In this document: piece after piece, positions 34,745 through 47,171 of the stretch
Layout of the letters: every line of letters begins with the position of its first letter
Numbering within the stretch: the stretch's first letter is position 1
Source: Hypericum androsaemum
Lineage: Eukaryota; Streptophyta; Magnoliopsida; Malpighiales; Hypericaceae
Length of the DNA: 64,000 nucleotides
Reading direction: 5' to 3'
Assembly: GCA_963995505.1 (NCBI GenBank)
Contig: OZ023182.1
Location: forward strand, 16,343,619 to 16,407,618
Position numbers and translations under genes: made by a program
The notes under the pieces: generated by a model
Database searches by the model: none
The model's input: only the letters and a program-made list of their open reading frames with translations
What the model was told of the DNA's origin: nothing

Positions 34745-36772
34745 CGTTCCTTCCTTCCTCCCTCTTCTCCCTCCTTTTGTTGTTATTTTTTCCTCTTCGT
34801 TAAATTTGTGTCCCTTCTTGTTGGCCGGCGCGTTATGTGATAACTAAGATCAGCTAATAAAAGATGCGGCGGAAATGGAGGGAGATGTGGCAGGAGGAGG
34901 AATGATGGAGGTGGGGGATTTTTTTATTTATTTTAAGAAACGCTAATTTTCAGAATCGAACATTGTCGGCTATATTTTAGAGTTCGGAGATTCATTGTTT
35001 TTAGAGGTGGTGGAAGAGTGAGGTGGCGGATAAGGAGTGGCTAGGATATCCACGTAGGACTGGGTCGGCTGGCGCCATGCTGGTGGGAGGGAATGTCAAA
35101 AGTCAAACACGGCGCATGCCAACAACGTGGGGAAACGAAGACGCCGCGAAGCATTATCGTATGACTGGACGCGGGTAAAGGTCAGAAAAATCGTGGATTA
35201 TAGTTTAGATAAAATTTATAAATCGTAATTTAATACGGAAATTTGTAATTAGGATCGTTGTTTAAAAATTAAACTGTCGATTATATGGGAAAAATAAAAA
35301 TCGGTTTTATTATTATATAGAAATTTTAATGTAATTTTCAAAATTAAAGGGTGAATACAAATAAAAGATATATTTTTTTACTTTTATTATGTTATTAATT
35401 TTTCAGTTAAACGCCAGTTTAAATTGCAGGTTATTTTTAATTGATTGACTATCAGAAATACTACTAACTGTAACCGTAATAGTGAATTTATAGTTAAATT
35501 ACAATTTGTTATCGTAATCGTGGTTAATAATTTTTAAACCAAAATATCAATTAACTTGTTAATTGATTACTTAAATTAATAGGTAAAAGAGTTGTTTTAA
35601 CTTAAATAAAAAAATTAGAGAATTTTGTCATAGTTTGATATCAATGCCAATTAGTCAAGTGTCTTTTTTTAGAAGGAATTGGTCAATTATCTAAATACGG
35701 TAAAGTTGAATCTACTTTTCACTCTATATAAATTTAAGAGAGAAAACCTCCGCCATTCAACTCTCAACCACTCATGAGTTGGGTAATTGGGTTGTGACAC
35801 CATCCTTATAATTATTTAGGGGAGACCACCTTTACAAACCTTTCCAGAGGTATTTGGCTCAATTTCACATGCGTTGATTAATAAAATTTTCGTTATTTTT
35901 AAATCTTACTAAAATCTTGACTTCCGAAAAAAACTGAAGTTCTTCAAGTAAAATTGCACAGTTAGTCGATATTACATCAGTTTTTTTCCTGAAATTTTTT
36001 AGTTCGTCTTTTTTAAAATGCTCCTGAAACTCTTAGTTCCTAAAGGTTAGGATATATATTTTCCCAAAGCACTAACTGTTGGCATTTATTCATGATTTAC
36101 AAATATCTTAGACTAATTAGAATGTTAATTTTGAAACATGTGTAAATGAAATTTATAAATGGGATGTCAAACTTATTTAATCTATACTAATCCTTAATTC
36201 AATTTGCAATGGATTTCACAACATGTACATACCAAATAATTGTTTCAAAGCTATCTGGGATAGATCAAGTTATTGGCTCTCGTGCTTTGTCAAGGACGTT
36301 GGACATTGTACATCTTTTGCGTTGAATTATGAGTTTTGGTGTTGGGACTTGAGCTGGCATGAGAATGCGAATTTCGACATTTGTTGATTGAGGTTGATTC
36401 CTCCCTAATTCTACGCTGTGTTGGTTGAGATGTGATACGTATCCATAAATTGTCTGGTTAGTTGAGCGAAGGAGCTCCTCAAGCGTGGCCGGGAGCTGCA
36501 GATATAGAATATATGGAGAGAAGGGAATCTCGTCGCTCATACTCTATCCAAGCATGAATTGACGATGGGTTATGACTATGTTATATTAGATATTATGCCA
36601 GTTTATTGCCTCGATGTGTACCAAAATGATTTGAGAGAATTTTTTAGTAAGTAAAAATTATATTCACCAATCAAAGTTGTACAAATCTATCGATTATGTA
36701 CAGAGAGTTCCAAAAGGAACGAGAACACCAAATGGACAATGCTTAAAGCAAAGTCACAAAAACCATCAAATC
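34745..36772. other. AT-rich intergenic DNA upstream of the hydrolase
   Basis: The first ~200 bases should be the promoter and leader of the minus-strand hydrolase. The rest is AT-rich, with no exon I can support. A stretch open on the minus strand at 36265-36540 has no family resemblance and may be decayed repeat. Confidence 0.5.
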
Positions 36773-37296
36773 CAAGGTTTTAAAAAATGCAGTCCGTCCG
36801 ACCGGTCAGACTACGAATCGGTGTGGAAAGCATTCCGGTTATAACCTAAAACTCGCCTACCTAACGAACCGGACAAAATTCGGTCAGACTGGGCGATTCG
36901 ACCAGGTTTTTGACCCAGATTTTTCCGGTTCGTTAGGTTTTTCCCAATTTTTTTTTAAAAAAATCAAACCCATCTAAATTAAATGCTAAGGCCGACAAAG
37001 AGAGGGAGATGGAGAGTGGGTCAGACTTGGAAGTAAAAAAATCATGACTATTTCTTGGAAGTTGAATTTTTCTTGAAGTTTTTTTTCTTGGAAGTTGAAA
37101 TTGCCTTTCCTAGGGAGTTGAAATTCAGCAGACATGACATGTAGTAGGTAGGAAAAAGTGGAAACATAATTGTTATATTTAATTATATAATAATTTTATA
37201 TAATAAAAATATCCGGTCCGACCGCCGGTCCGACCGGTCGATCCAGAAAACGGGATAAATCCCGGGTCAGCCTCCGGGTCGTTTTTAAGAACCTTG
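36773..37296. mobile_element. Small hAT-type MITE (524 bp)
   Basis: The ends are CAAGGTTTTAAAAAA (left) and, reverse complemented, CAAGGTTCTTAAAAAC (right), with a perfect 8-bp target duplication ATCAAATC at 36765-36772 and 37297-37304. The subterminal regions carry clustered CCGGTCCGACCGG-like words in both orientations. There is no coding capacity. The 8-bp duplication supports the hAT superfamily. Confidence 0.88.
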
Positions 37297-37319
37297 ATCA
37301 AATCCCATAAACAAACAGG

Positions 37320-38738
37320 GAGATGCATGCCTAAAAGAGACAGTCACTGAGAGCCAAAATACAAAAACCAGTGGCATTATCCATTTGATTCCAGAAAAAT
37401 ACCCAAGTCTTGATAAGCATATTGTGATGACAGATTCGACCACATGAGCCACTCTTGAATGTGGAAGAGCACCGAATGCAAGAGAAGCTCGTAATTAATA
37501 GAAGCTTCATTGAAGATAACTTTGTTACGAAGTAGCCAAAGCCCACAAACAACCACAGCAAATATCAAAATCCAGACCTTCTTCAACATACTGTGTCTTA
37601 CCGGTCCATCCCAATGGTCGAAGGAGAAGTGAATAGACCCACTCACACACCAAGATACGCTCAACTTCTTTTTGAAATAACCCTATAGTCTCCATGAAAT
37701 GGGGCAGTGTAAAAGAAGATGAGAGACCGTTTAATCATCCGTGCCATAAAGGGGACATAAGCAGTCCCACGCATCCAGTCGTCTCATACGAATCAAGTTA
37801 TCCCGAGTTTGTAATTTTTCATGGATTGCTTTCCACAAGAAACACTCAACTTCGGATGGAACAAGATTGGTCCAACCTTTTGCTAGAGAGCTTGCAAAAG
37901 GCACACCCCTTCATCTCCGCTATGCTATTTGAGAATCAAAGCCTTAGTTGAGTAATTTTGATCACTTACATCGCTCCAAGTGACAGAGTCAGCTGCATTG
38001 GCTTGTGGGGTCTTGCTATTCAGCAAGGCGAGAAGCGAGGCCTCTTCTTCCATCTCCTAAGCACGTAATGGTCTTCTCCAAGAGAGTTCCCACCGCCAGG
38101 ACTCCCCGCCCCATTCACGACAATCCACGACCCGTGCAAGCTGCTGAGAAGATAGGTTGAAGAGGCAAGGGAAGAGTTCAAAGTTCAAACAGTGGTTCAC
38201 CTGAAAGCCATGGGTCTGACCAGAAAAAAAGGCAGCCACCATCCCCAAGCACAAACTGAAAGGCTGAGAAAAAGTCTCTGGTGAGGCGGTTGTCTTCATT
38301 TGCCAAAGCGCTAATATCCCTCCAAACACCAAAGCTAGTCGGAGAAGGAAAGTGGAGGGAATGCAAGGGGGTGAAGCCATTTATGCTCCAGATGGTTGCG
38401 GCCCAACCTGAATTCCTGTCCTTCACGAACCGCCAGATCCATTTTAGTAATAGGATTTGATTTTTTAGTTGAATACTTCCAACACCTAGGCCTCCTGCTT
38501 CTTTTGGCTTTTGTACAATGTCCCAAGACACCAGGGAGTTCCTGCGAGTCTCACTGTCCCCAGACCAAAGAAAGCGTCTAAATTTCTTTTCAATCTCCCT
38601 CAAGATTCCCGCTAGTATACGATAAATGGAGAGGAAGTAGACGGGTAAACAAGTCATCACTGACTTGATCAAAGTGAGTCTCCCACCAAAGGATATGGGA
38701 TTAGCCTTCTCCCCGTTGTATCCATTTTGATACACCAA
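37320..38738 (-). mobile_element. 5'-truncated LINE (non-LTR retrotransposon) ORF2 end
   Basis: The minus strand encodes the thumb/C-terminal part of plant L1-type reverse transcriptase (SFGGRLTLIKSVMTCLPVYF, FRRFLWSGD, GGLGVGSIQLKN). The zinc-binding zf-RVT region follows in shifted frames (TRDNLIRMRRLDAWDCLCPL). The palm with the FADD-type site and the endonuclease are missing, so it was truncated at the 5' end (about 38738), as LINEs commonly are. At least two frameshifts or stops make it dead. The exact 3' end was not found. Confidence 0.85.
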
Positions 38739-38928
38739 TATGTGGTTAATAAATATTTGTGAGTTAGTTGTACTCCAACTTTAACCCAAAAAAATAACCG
38801 TTTCAAAGATAAAATTGAGTAAATTAAAAGAATTACATTTTGCACCCTTTACGTTTTTGCCAATCATTCTATAGCAAAACACAGAAAATTAAGGACTGCG
38901 CCATGCATTTATTAAATACAGTAAAACC

Positions 38929-39517
38929 TCTCTAAAGTGATATTGTTGGGACCGGAAAAAATTATCACTTTGGAGAGATTATCATATAAGAGGGATTTAT
39001 ATTTTTTTACTACAAAAAATTTATTGTGTAATTCTCATTTGACCAAGACCTCTCTCTCTACTACATTCCGACCAAACAAGATATTGTCGATACAATTTTG
39101 AATCAATTAAACAAAAAAACCAATAAAGTCACGAGATAACTTAAATCTCGGCTTAAAGCGTTATTCAAATACTACACTCGATTGGAATATTTTTTACAAC
39201 AAGACGACGATCACAAAGACCATTTGAAGATAATTCAAAAGATGAATGATGGCGTAAAAATTATCAAACAAGAAAATCTAGCACAAATTAACATCTTAAA
39301 ATAATTTTCAAATTCGCAAAGTACGTAAAAATATATGTATTTATTCAAAAATATTATTTTATGTAAAAATTGGGACCGTAATTTTATACTAAAATTTTCT
39401 GAAAAAGTACCAATTATTACGATAGAGGGGTTATCACATTTTAACACTGGTCCTGACTTTTTATCAGTTTAGAGATGTTATCACTTTAGAGGAGATCACT
39501 TTACAGAAGTTTTACTA
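38929..39517. mobile_element. Emigrant-like MITE (589 bp), intact ends
   Basis: The left end is CAGTAAAACCTCTCTAAAG and the right end, reverse complemented, is TAGTAAAACTTCTGTAAAG, flanked by TA on both sides (38927-38928 and 39518-39519). Terminal CAGTAAAACCTCT with TA duplication is the Emigrant/pogo-related pattern. It shares its right ~130 bp with the interrupted copy around the nest (11525-11599 and 29280-29395). The interior has no open transposase. Confidence 0.8.
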
Positions 39518-39840
39518 TAGCTATTTCGGCATTAAGGAAAAATAATGGAGAAGGCTATAGTAATTAGACTTCATAAATAAATAAATAAGGAGTTAATTAC
39601 CCTTTACACCTTTTTTTATTTGTCGTTGGACAACAAAGGCTAAAATTAAAACTAAAAACTACTTTTTCCCCCTTCGAGAACCGATAATACACAGCCAGAG
39701 AAACACAAAAAATGAACGAGGGAAACAACAAAACACAGAAAAGAAATGGAAGCCATTAAATATTCTTGTGTCACTTCATTTCCTCCCTCGCCAATATTTC
39801 TCCATCGCCAACCCCTTGTCTTCTTCCTCCTGTCCGGAAA

Positions 39841-41746
39841 ATGGACAGGGCGGTAGTTTACACCATCTTCGCTGCCGCAGTGTTCTTCCTCTTCGTCACC
39901 ACCTTCTCGCCACCAAGAAACCACATTGACCACAACCCAAACCACAATGGCCCTTTGAGGCTCATCCTACACCGCCGTCTCGGTTACAAATTCCCCGTCC
40001 CGAAACTCGACCCGCTGATCCTTCAACAGCTATCCGAAGAGAAGCTCCGGGTTGCGAACGAGGGCGGATCGACGGGCTCGGGACACGACAGGGACGTGGA
40101 GTTCTTTTATGGTAATGGAAGGCTGAACATTACGACGAGGTTGCGTATGTTGTTCCCTTTGGTGGATACCTCTCCTGAGGATGGAAAGGTGAGCTTCGAT
40201 GAGCTGGAGAGATGGAACAGAGAGCGAGCCATGGATGGGTTGCGTTATAGGACGCGAAAGGAAATGGAATCGCGTGATAAGGATGGTGATGGTGCAATTA
40301 GCTTCGAGGAGCTCATGCCCCAATTTTCCCCTGTAGATATTGGTATTTTGTTTTTTTTATAATTATTCGTTTATATCATCCGATACTCAAGGGTAATCAA
40401 CGATCATTATTTGATTAATGTTGAATTGAATGTGATACAAACATGCAGCAAAAAATGGAATGGGTCACGGTGAAGCTGGATGGTGGATGGAGCAATTCAG
40501 AAACGCAGATGTGGACCATAATGGGACCCTCAACTTTGAAGAATTCAACAAGTAAACATTAAAAATATATATATACAAACTCTTTCTCCAATCTTTTTTA
40601 TGCATAATACTATTTAATCTTTCGTCCCGGGTAGCTTCTGATATACATATATAATATGTTTGCTAAACGCAGTCTCTTGCACCCAGAAGAGTGCGACAAC
40701 GAGGTAATCCAAATGAGGCTTCTGCGAGAAACGATCAAGTAAGTTATCACTATGCTACGTCACGTCCCAAATTTTTCGGAGGTCCGAGTACAACACGAAT
40801 AACTTGCGTGAAAAAGTTGTTATTTTCAAAGATCATGCTAAAATGGCAATTCGAAGATCACCCGGAATATATTTCGCTCAATCGATTGCTGTTATTTTTG
40901 TAGTTGCTTAATTTTATTACTAATTACGTGTAGGATGATGGACGCTGACAAGGACGGGAACCTAAACCAAGACGAGTTCTCAAAATACGCCTATCCAGCT
41001 TACAAAATCTACGCAGAATTCGAAACCCCGAAAGCTGCCCAACTTCCCACCCAGGAACACAAGTTTTACGAACTCGACTTGAACAAGGATAGGTACGAAA
41101 CCATTGTTTAATCTTATGGAACGAGAAAAATATAGCTCGAGTTCGAAATATCTTTCGTTAACGACTCTTTGGAACTTTTGTGAAGCAGATTGTTGGATGC
41201 TAGGGAATTGATACCTATGCTTGGTTACCTCAAGCCTGGAGAGTTGTCCTATTCTAAATACTACACGGGATTTCTCATGCATGAGGTAAGTTAGGCCAGG
41301 AAGAAGTATATACAGCACTTAATTTTATTTAACATTAAAATGAAAAATGACAAATAATTCGAATCATCCTCTAAATTTATTGTAAATTTTATCATTCAAA
41401 ATCTTAATTTAATCAATTCCAATTCAAACAAAATTATAAAAATCATTCTTTTCAAAAAATATTTTCTATAGGTCAGATCTTGATCGATCGTCCAATCAAA
41501 TTGACCATTAGTCAACTGCGTTAATCACTGATCCAGCCACCCTCTGAATTTGTGGTTAACCCGATTGGACTTTTAAACCACTGAATTTAACTAAGTACTG
41601 CAATTTCCTTTATTTGGAGACAGGCGGATGACGATGGGGATGGTTTTTTAACCATTGAGGAGATGCTACAGCACGAACAGAAGTTCTACGACACCGTCTA
41701 CGGAGATAGCCAAGACTATGATGATTATTACCACGATGAACTGTAA
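39841..41746 (+). CDS. ER-lumenal EF-hand protein of the CREC (reticulocalbin/calumenin) type
   Basis: Six exons in phase: 39841-40342, 40449-40551, 40673-40738, 40934-41092, 41189-41285 and 41624-41746 (349 residues). The protein starts with an N-terminal hydrophobic signal/anchor (VVYTIFAAAVFFLFVTTF). It has six EF-hand loops in order: DTSPEDGKVSFDE, SRDKDGDGAISFEE, DVDHNGTLNFEE, DADKDGNLNQDE, DLNKDRLLDARE and DDDGDGFLTIEE. The C-terminus is YHDEL, so it carries an HDEL-type ER retrieval signal. Six EF-hands plus signal plus HDEL is the CREC layout: a low-affinity calcium binder of the secretory pathway. The fifth loop lacks the usual Gly at position 6 and may bind poorly. The first loop is also irregular. 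Start choice: ATG giving the hydrophobic signal directly. Confidence 0.92.
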
Positions 41747-42034
41747 AAGGGCGACCAGTCATTTTATTTTAAGTTTTTGGCAATTATTCACTTTTTTTTA
41801 ATTAGTGGTAAGAAGATGACGAAACAAGTAATTTCTCGGAGTAGATGATTTAGGTGTAACTCAGATTTATTGAGAAATTAGTCTTGATTAGGGCGAGTTT
41901 AATGGTGCACTTCTTTGATGTCAGATATGAAGTTGACCGACAAATGTTTCAGTGTGTTGGGAGAGTTATTTAGAGCAGAAAAAAACTCATTTCGATATTT
42001 TTATAGTACAGGGTTGGATTCAGTATTGTTGGGG

Positions 42035-42200
42035 CCCCACCAACAATTTGCTCATCCAACGATACATCGTCTCCAGCGACAAAATATCCCATCGGCACAT
42101 CATCCCAATGGCACATAAATTTTAACAGCAAATTATCCAAACGATACATCATCCCAACGACAAAATCATCCAAACGACACATCACCCCAACGACACAAAA
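42035..42200. repeat. Degenerate CCAACGACACATCATCC-type tandem repeat
   Basis: Several imperfect copies of words such as CCAAACGATACATCATCCCAA and CCAACGACACAAAA follow one another, with spacing varying from roughly 15 to 40 bases. It reads like a decayed minisatellite. Confidence 0.55.
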
Positions 42201-42436
42201 ATTCCAACGAAAAAATCGACAGCTCATCAATTTTCAAAAAATAAAGCCTTAATTCGTGTAGATCGTTAAATTCTCTTTCTGAAAATATATTATAGTAGCA
42301 AAAATTTCAAACGAATCAAAAATTATGATCCGTCGAAGTTTTAATTTTTTTATTAAAAAAAACTCAGACGCGCGCCAGACATGCAGCATGATAAAGTAGG
42401 TTTGGGAATAGTTTAAGTTAAATTTGTTTAATTATT

Positions 42437-42456
42437 GACGTGGCATGCCACATCAA
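42437..42456. promoter_or_regulatory. Near-palindrome with paired ACGTGGC cores
   Basis: TGACGTGGCATGCCACATCA is a 20-bp palindrome with one mismatch; a second TGACGTGGCGTGCCA follows at 42466. A perfect version occurs at 57542-57561. ACGTGGC is the ABRE/G-box core, but here it lies in repeat-like DNA. Confidence 0.5.
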
Positions 42457-43419
42457 CAAATTATTGACGTGGCGTGCCATGTGTATGAAATTAACTATGT
42501 GGCAGGATAAATGTCACTTGGTTGCTAACTAGACGAAACATCAGTCACCTCGTAGACGAATTTGAAACCACAAGGTAGTGGTGTGCCAAAGGCTAAAACC
42601 ACAGGATATGCAAGTGGACTTTTACCTATTTTATTTGGTGCAATTATGTGGGGTATTTGTTACCAAAGAAATTACAGTCTTTGAGGAGACCGTATCAAAA
42701 CAAGAATTTCTTCTCCATTTTATTCTCTTCCGAGTTCAAGAATAACAACGATGGTCAAATTCGACCTCAAAATTAAGGGGCCAAGATTTGATACTATATC
42801 TAGAGTCCCCTGGGCTTTGATCCGCCCACTATGTCGCCTGGTTTGTTGGGTTGGAATTGGGTATTAATTTTTTTCTGGATTGGGCCTGGCCCATTTTGTG
42901 GACATATGAGATTTCTTGCCACGTTACTTATAAACAGCAAAAAAAACTCACTTGGGAAAGAAAACTAAAAAATGATTACCAATAGGAGTTGGTTTAACTA
43001 ATAAAAAATTCAAACCTTATGTAAATAAACGATACTGATACTATTAAAACAAATTGTCTCCCAGATAAAAGTTGATAATGTTCGTTTTTCACCAAAAAAG
43101 CAAACTAAAAGATGATAATTCCACCCAAAAAAACTAAAAGATGATAAACAGCAAAAAAGCGGGGCCCGCTATTACAGCTGAAACTGGGTCCCAAATATTC
43201 GCGTCTATGGAACGTGTACCAGCCAATAATATTGGCCCTCCCTCCTGACTATTTTATGGAAAAAATCAAATCTATTTTTAATTCGGAGGGATGGCCCATT
43301 ATTATTGGATTTTAATTATTGCGACAGCGAGAAAACCCCAAATTATTGCTAAATTAAATTAATAATACGCATAAACAACCTAAAAAAAAAATAGAGTTTT
43401 ACGCCATTCAATTCAAGTC

Positions 43420-43421
<2 letters not shown>

Positions 43422-43450
<29 letters not shown>
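43422..43450 (+). promoter_or_regulatory. CT microsatellite at the importin beta transcription start region
   Basis: A (CT)n pyrimidine patch is followed by CCCTCCCTCCCC and a GTCTCTCTCTTAGGGTTTCG leader, the usual look of a plant housekeeping start region. Confidence 0.6.
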
Positions 43451-43454
<4 letters not shown>

Positions 43455-43568
43455 CCTCCCCGGAAACAAACACACACACACTGTCTCTCTCTTAGGGTTT
43501 CGACGCGCCGTTCTCCTCCAAAAAGGGGAAATCCAATATCAGAAAATAAAAAAAAGGACGAACCGAAG

Positions 43569-44456
43569 GTAAACCTTATTCTCTCTCTCTATTACGCCTG
43601 AAGATTAGGGTTTCTTCCCGGTCGGAGTAAGTAATCCACCGCCCGATCTCTCTTATATTCTACCTGACTGGGTCCCACTCGCTGATATTAAGTCTAGAGA
43701 GCTCGATGCGATCTCTTTCTCCCGATTGTTTTCCCCCTTGAACTGTTTGGTCTCCGAGGAGGAGGTTATATTCTGATCGGTTAGTGGGTCGGTGAATTTG
43801 ATTTGTGTGCCCGGAATCGGATTCGATCTAGGGATTTTGTTCATGATCGGACGGATTGCTTATTTATTTTTATCGGTTTGGAATGATTTAGTTAAACTGC
43901 TTATTGAAAAAAGGCGAATCGAATACGAGTTGGAGTTGGGTTTGATTTTAGCAGGAAGTTCACTGTTTGTTTTTCTAGTTGTTCCCTGGGCATTTGTTTT
44001 TGTATCTTTTCGAGTTAGCTCGGCGGTGGACAGTGTTGACTTGGGATTGTTACCGTGGCTTGGACTTGGAAGGTAGTTGGAGGGGAAGTTTCTATGGATT
44101 TCGGGTTTGCTTCATAGTCGTGAATTTTGTTGGGGAGGATTGAAATTGCGGGATTCCATTTTTGTTGGTTTATGGGAGGCTTAGATCCAGTGCTGGAGTG
44201 GCTCGCAAAGTAGTTGGAACAAGTTTGTGAGGGTTATTTTTTTCCTTCCAAACTTTATTATTTAATTTGGAGTTTCAGATGCTATCCAACACCTTTCGTT
44301 CAAGTGGTTTATGGTTGTGTCTAACCTTTGTTGCATGTCTGCACTGACCGGAAGTTATTGTTCTTGTTGGTGCAACTGGGTACTGAATTGCTTCTGTTGA
44401 TAATGTTGGTTCTTTTAGTTATTATCGGTTACTTGACTGTTGAAGTGCACTTCCAG
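43569..44456 (+). other. Intron in the 5' UTR of the importin beta gene
   Basis: The donor AACCGAAG|GTAAAC and the acceptor CTTCCAG|GTACAAT leave the start codon 7 bases into the next exon. Long first introns in the leader are common in plant housekeeping genes and often raise expression. No coding signal inside. Confidence 0.7.
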
Positions 44457-44463
44457 GTACAAT

Positions 44464-47171
44464 ATGGCTATGGAAGTTACACAGGTGCTATTAAATGCAC
44501 AATCTATTGATGGAAATGTGCGGAAGCATGCTGAGGAAAGTCTAAGGCAGTTTCAGGAGCAAAATCTACCTATTTTTTTGCTTTCTCTCTCTGCTGAGCT
44601 AGCTAATGATGAGAAGCCTGTTGAAAGCCGTAAGCTAGCTGGTTTAGTCCTGAAGAATGCCTTGGATGCAAAGGAACAACATAGAAAGCTTGAACTTGTT
44701 CAAAGATGGTTGTCACTAGATTTGAATGTTAAAGGTCAAATCAAGGCATATTTATTGAAGACGTTGTCTTCTCCTGCACCTGATGCTCGGTCAACTGCAT
44801 CTCAAGTCATTGCCAAGGTTGCGGGCATTGAACTACCCCAAAAACAGTGGCCTGAGCTCATAGGATCACTTTTGTCAAATATTCACCAACTACCAGCTCA
44901 TGTCAAGCAAGCCACTTTGGAGACTCTTGGTTACTTATGTGAAGAAGTTTCTCCTGATGTCATAGACCAGGATCATGTCAACAAGATACTTACAGCAGTA
45001 GTTCAGGGCATGAATGCAGCTGAAGGAAACAATGACGTCCGGCTTGCTGCCACAAGGTCACTGTATAATGCTCTTGGATTTGCTCAGGCAAATTTCAATA
45101 ACGACATGGAACGCGACTATATTATGAGGGTTGTCTGTGAGGCCACTCTTTCGCCTGAAGTGAAGATACGGCAGGCGGCATTTGAGTGTTTGGTCTCTAT
45201 TTCTTCAACTTATTATGAAAAATTGGCTCCTTACATTCAAGATGTATTTAATATCACTGCCAAGGCAGTGAGGGAGGACCAGGAACCTGTAGCTCTTCAA
45301 GCTGTTGAATTTTGGAGTTCGATATGTGACGAGGAGATAGACATCTTGGAGGAATATGGAGGTGATTTCACAGGGGACTCTGATATCCCTTGCTTTTATT
45401 TCATCAAGCAGGCGCTTCCTGCTCTTGTACCCATGCTGTTGGAAACACTACTCAAGCAAGAAGAGGATCAAGATCAGGATGAAGGGGCTTGGAACATATC
45501 AATGGCAGGGGGCACTTGCCTTGGTTTGGTAGCACGCACGGTGGGTGATGATATTGTTCCGCTCGTTATGCCATTTATTGAAGAGAATATTACAAAACCT
45601 GAATGGAGGCAACGGGAAGCTGCAACATATGCATTCGGCTCAATCTTGGAGGGGCCGTCTCCTGACAAGTTGACACCTATTGTTAATGTTGCTCTGAATT
45701 TTATGCTCACTGCGTTGACAAAAGACCCAAACAACCATGTCAAAGATACCACTGCTTGGACTCTTGGGAGAATCTTCGAATTTCTTCATGGTTCAGCTTT
45801 GGATGCACCTATAATCACTCAGGCTAATTGCCAGCAGATCGTAACAGTTCTGCTTCAGAGCATGAAAGATGTGCCAAATGTTGCCGAGAAGGCATGTGGT
45901 GCGCTGTATTTCCTTGCACAGGGTTATGAAGATGTTGGGCCATCGTCTCCTTTGACCCCTTATTTCCAGGAAATTGTTCATGCTCTTCTCACAGTTACTC
46001 ACCGAGAAGACGCAGGAGAATCACGTCTAAGAACTGCTGCTTATGAAACATTGAATGAAGTGGTGAGATGCTCCACCGAGGAAACTTCACCGATGGTTCT
46101 GCAACTAATTCCTGTCATCATGAATGAGCTCCACAACACGCTTGAAGGACAAAAACTTTCCTCCGATGAAAGGGAGAAGCAGAGTGAATTGCAGGGTCTC
46201 CTTTGTGGTTGTTTACAAGTAATTATTCAGAAGATAGGGTCATCAGATCCAACCAAGCATGTCTTTATGCAGTATGCAGACCAGATGATGGGGCTTTTCT
46301 TGAAAGTTTTTGCTTGTAGAAGTGCCACTGTACATGAAGAGGCCATGCTGGCTATTGGGGCTTTTGCTTATGCCACTGGTCCAGATTTTGCAAAATACAT
46401 GCCTGAGTTCTACAAGTACTTGGAGATGGGTCTGCAGAACTTCGAAGAATACCAAGTATGCTCTGTTACTGTTGGAGTTGTGGGTGATATTTGCAGGGCA
46501 TTGGAAGACAAGATTTTACCTTACTGTGATGGCATTATGACACAACTTCTCAAGGATCTATCAAGTAACCAGCTTCATCGATCTGTGAAGCCTCCCATCT
46601 TCTCATGTTTCGGTGACATTGCACTGGCAATTGGAGAGAATTTTGAGAAGTACTTGATGTACGCCATGCCCATGCTCCAAAGTGCTGCAGAATTATCTGC
46701 TCATGTACCAGGTGCTGATGATGAGATGACTGAGTACACAAATTCTCTGAGAAATGGAATATTGGAAGCATATTCAGGACTTCTTCAAGGGTTCAAAAAC
46801 TCACCAAAGACCCAGCTCTTGATTCCTTATGCACCTCACATCCTTCAGTTTTTGGATAGCATCTATATGGAGAAAGATATGTGAGTACTGCTGAACATCC
46901 TCTCATTTTTTGTAATACTATTTAGTAAATCAGAATTGTGGTTTATCGTGCATTATTTTGTTTTTTGTGCAGGGATGATCTGGTAATGAAAACTGCTATT
47001 GGGGTACTTGGGGACCTAGCGGATACACTGGGAAATCACGCTGGATCTTTGATTCAGCAATCTCTCTCTTGCAAGGAATTTTTAACTGAATGTTTGTCTT
47101 CTGACGACCATATGATTAAGGAATCCGCTGAGTGGGCCAAGTTGGCCATCACCCGTGCCATTTCTGTTTAA
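44464..47171 (+). CDS. KPNB1: Importin subunit beta-1 (karyopherin beta 1)
   Basis: Importin beta carries importin-alpha/NLS cargo through nuclear pores and releases it on Ran-GTP binding; plant KPNB1 also affects ABA responses. Two coding exons, 44464-46880 and 46973-47171, give 871 residues, matching the usual ~870. The N-terminus (MAMEVTQVLLNAQSIDGNVR) begins the importin-beta N-terminal HEAT region (HAEESLRQFQEQNLP, SRKLAGLVLKNALDAKE). The whole protein is HEAT-repeat-like helices. The acidic loop around EEDQDQDEGAWNISMAGGTC matches the conserved acidic loop near HEAT 8, and REAATYAFGSILEGP is also conserved. The ATG chosen is the first after the leader intron. The gene is intact, with no odd residues noted. 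Confidence 0.97.

Larger units (their letters stand above)
41747..43421. other. Intergenic DNA with degenerate repeats
   Basis: After the CREC 3' UTR there is a degenerate short repeat (42035-42200) and a transposon-like segment (about 42430-42640). The DNA leading to the importin gene is AT-rich. No gene was seen. Confidence 0.5.

Noticed and set aside
36265..36540. A 91-codon minus-strand open stretch near the hAT MITE
   Set aside because: No recognisable domain; considered as part of the LINE 3' end, but no link could be shown.
42035..42200. Possible CRISPR-like spaced repeat
   Set aside because: Units and spacing are irregular and this is a plant nuclear genome; it is a decayed minisatellite.
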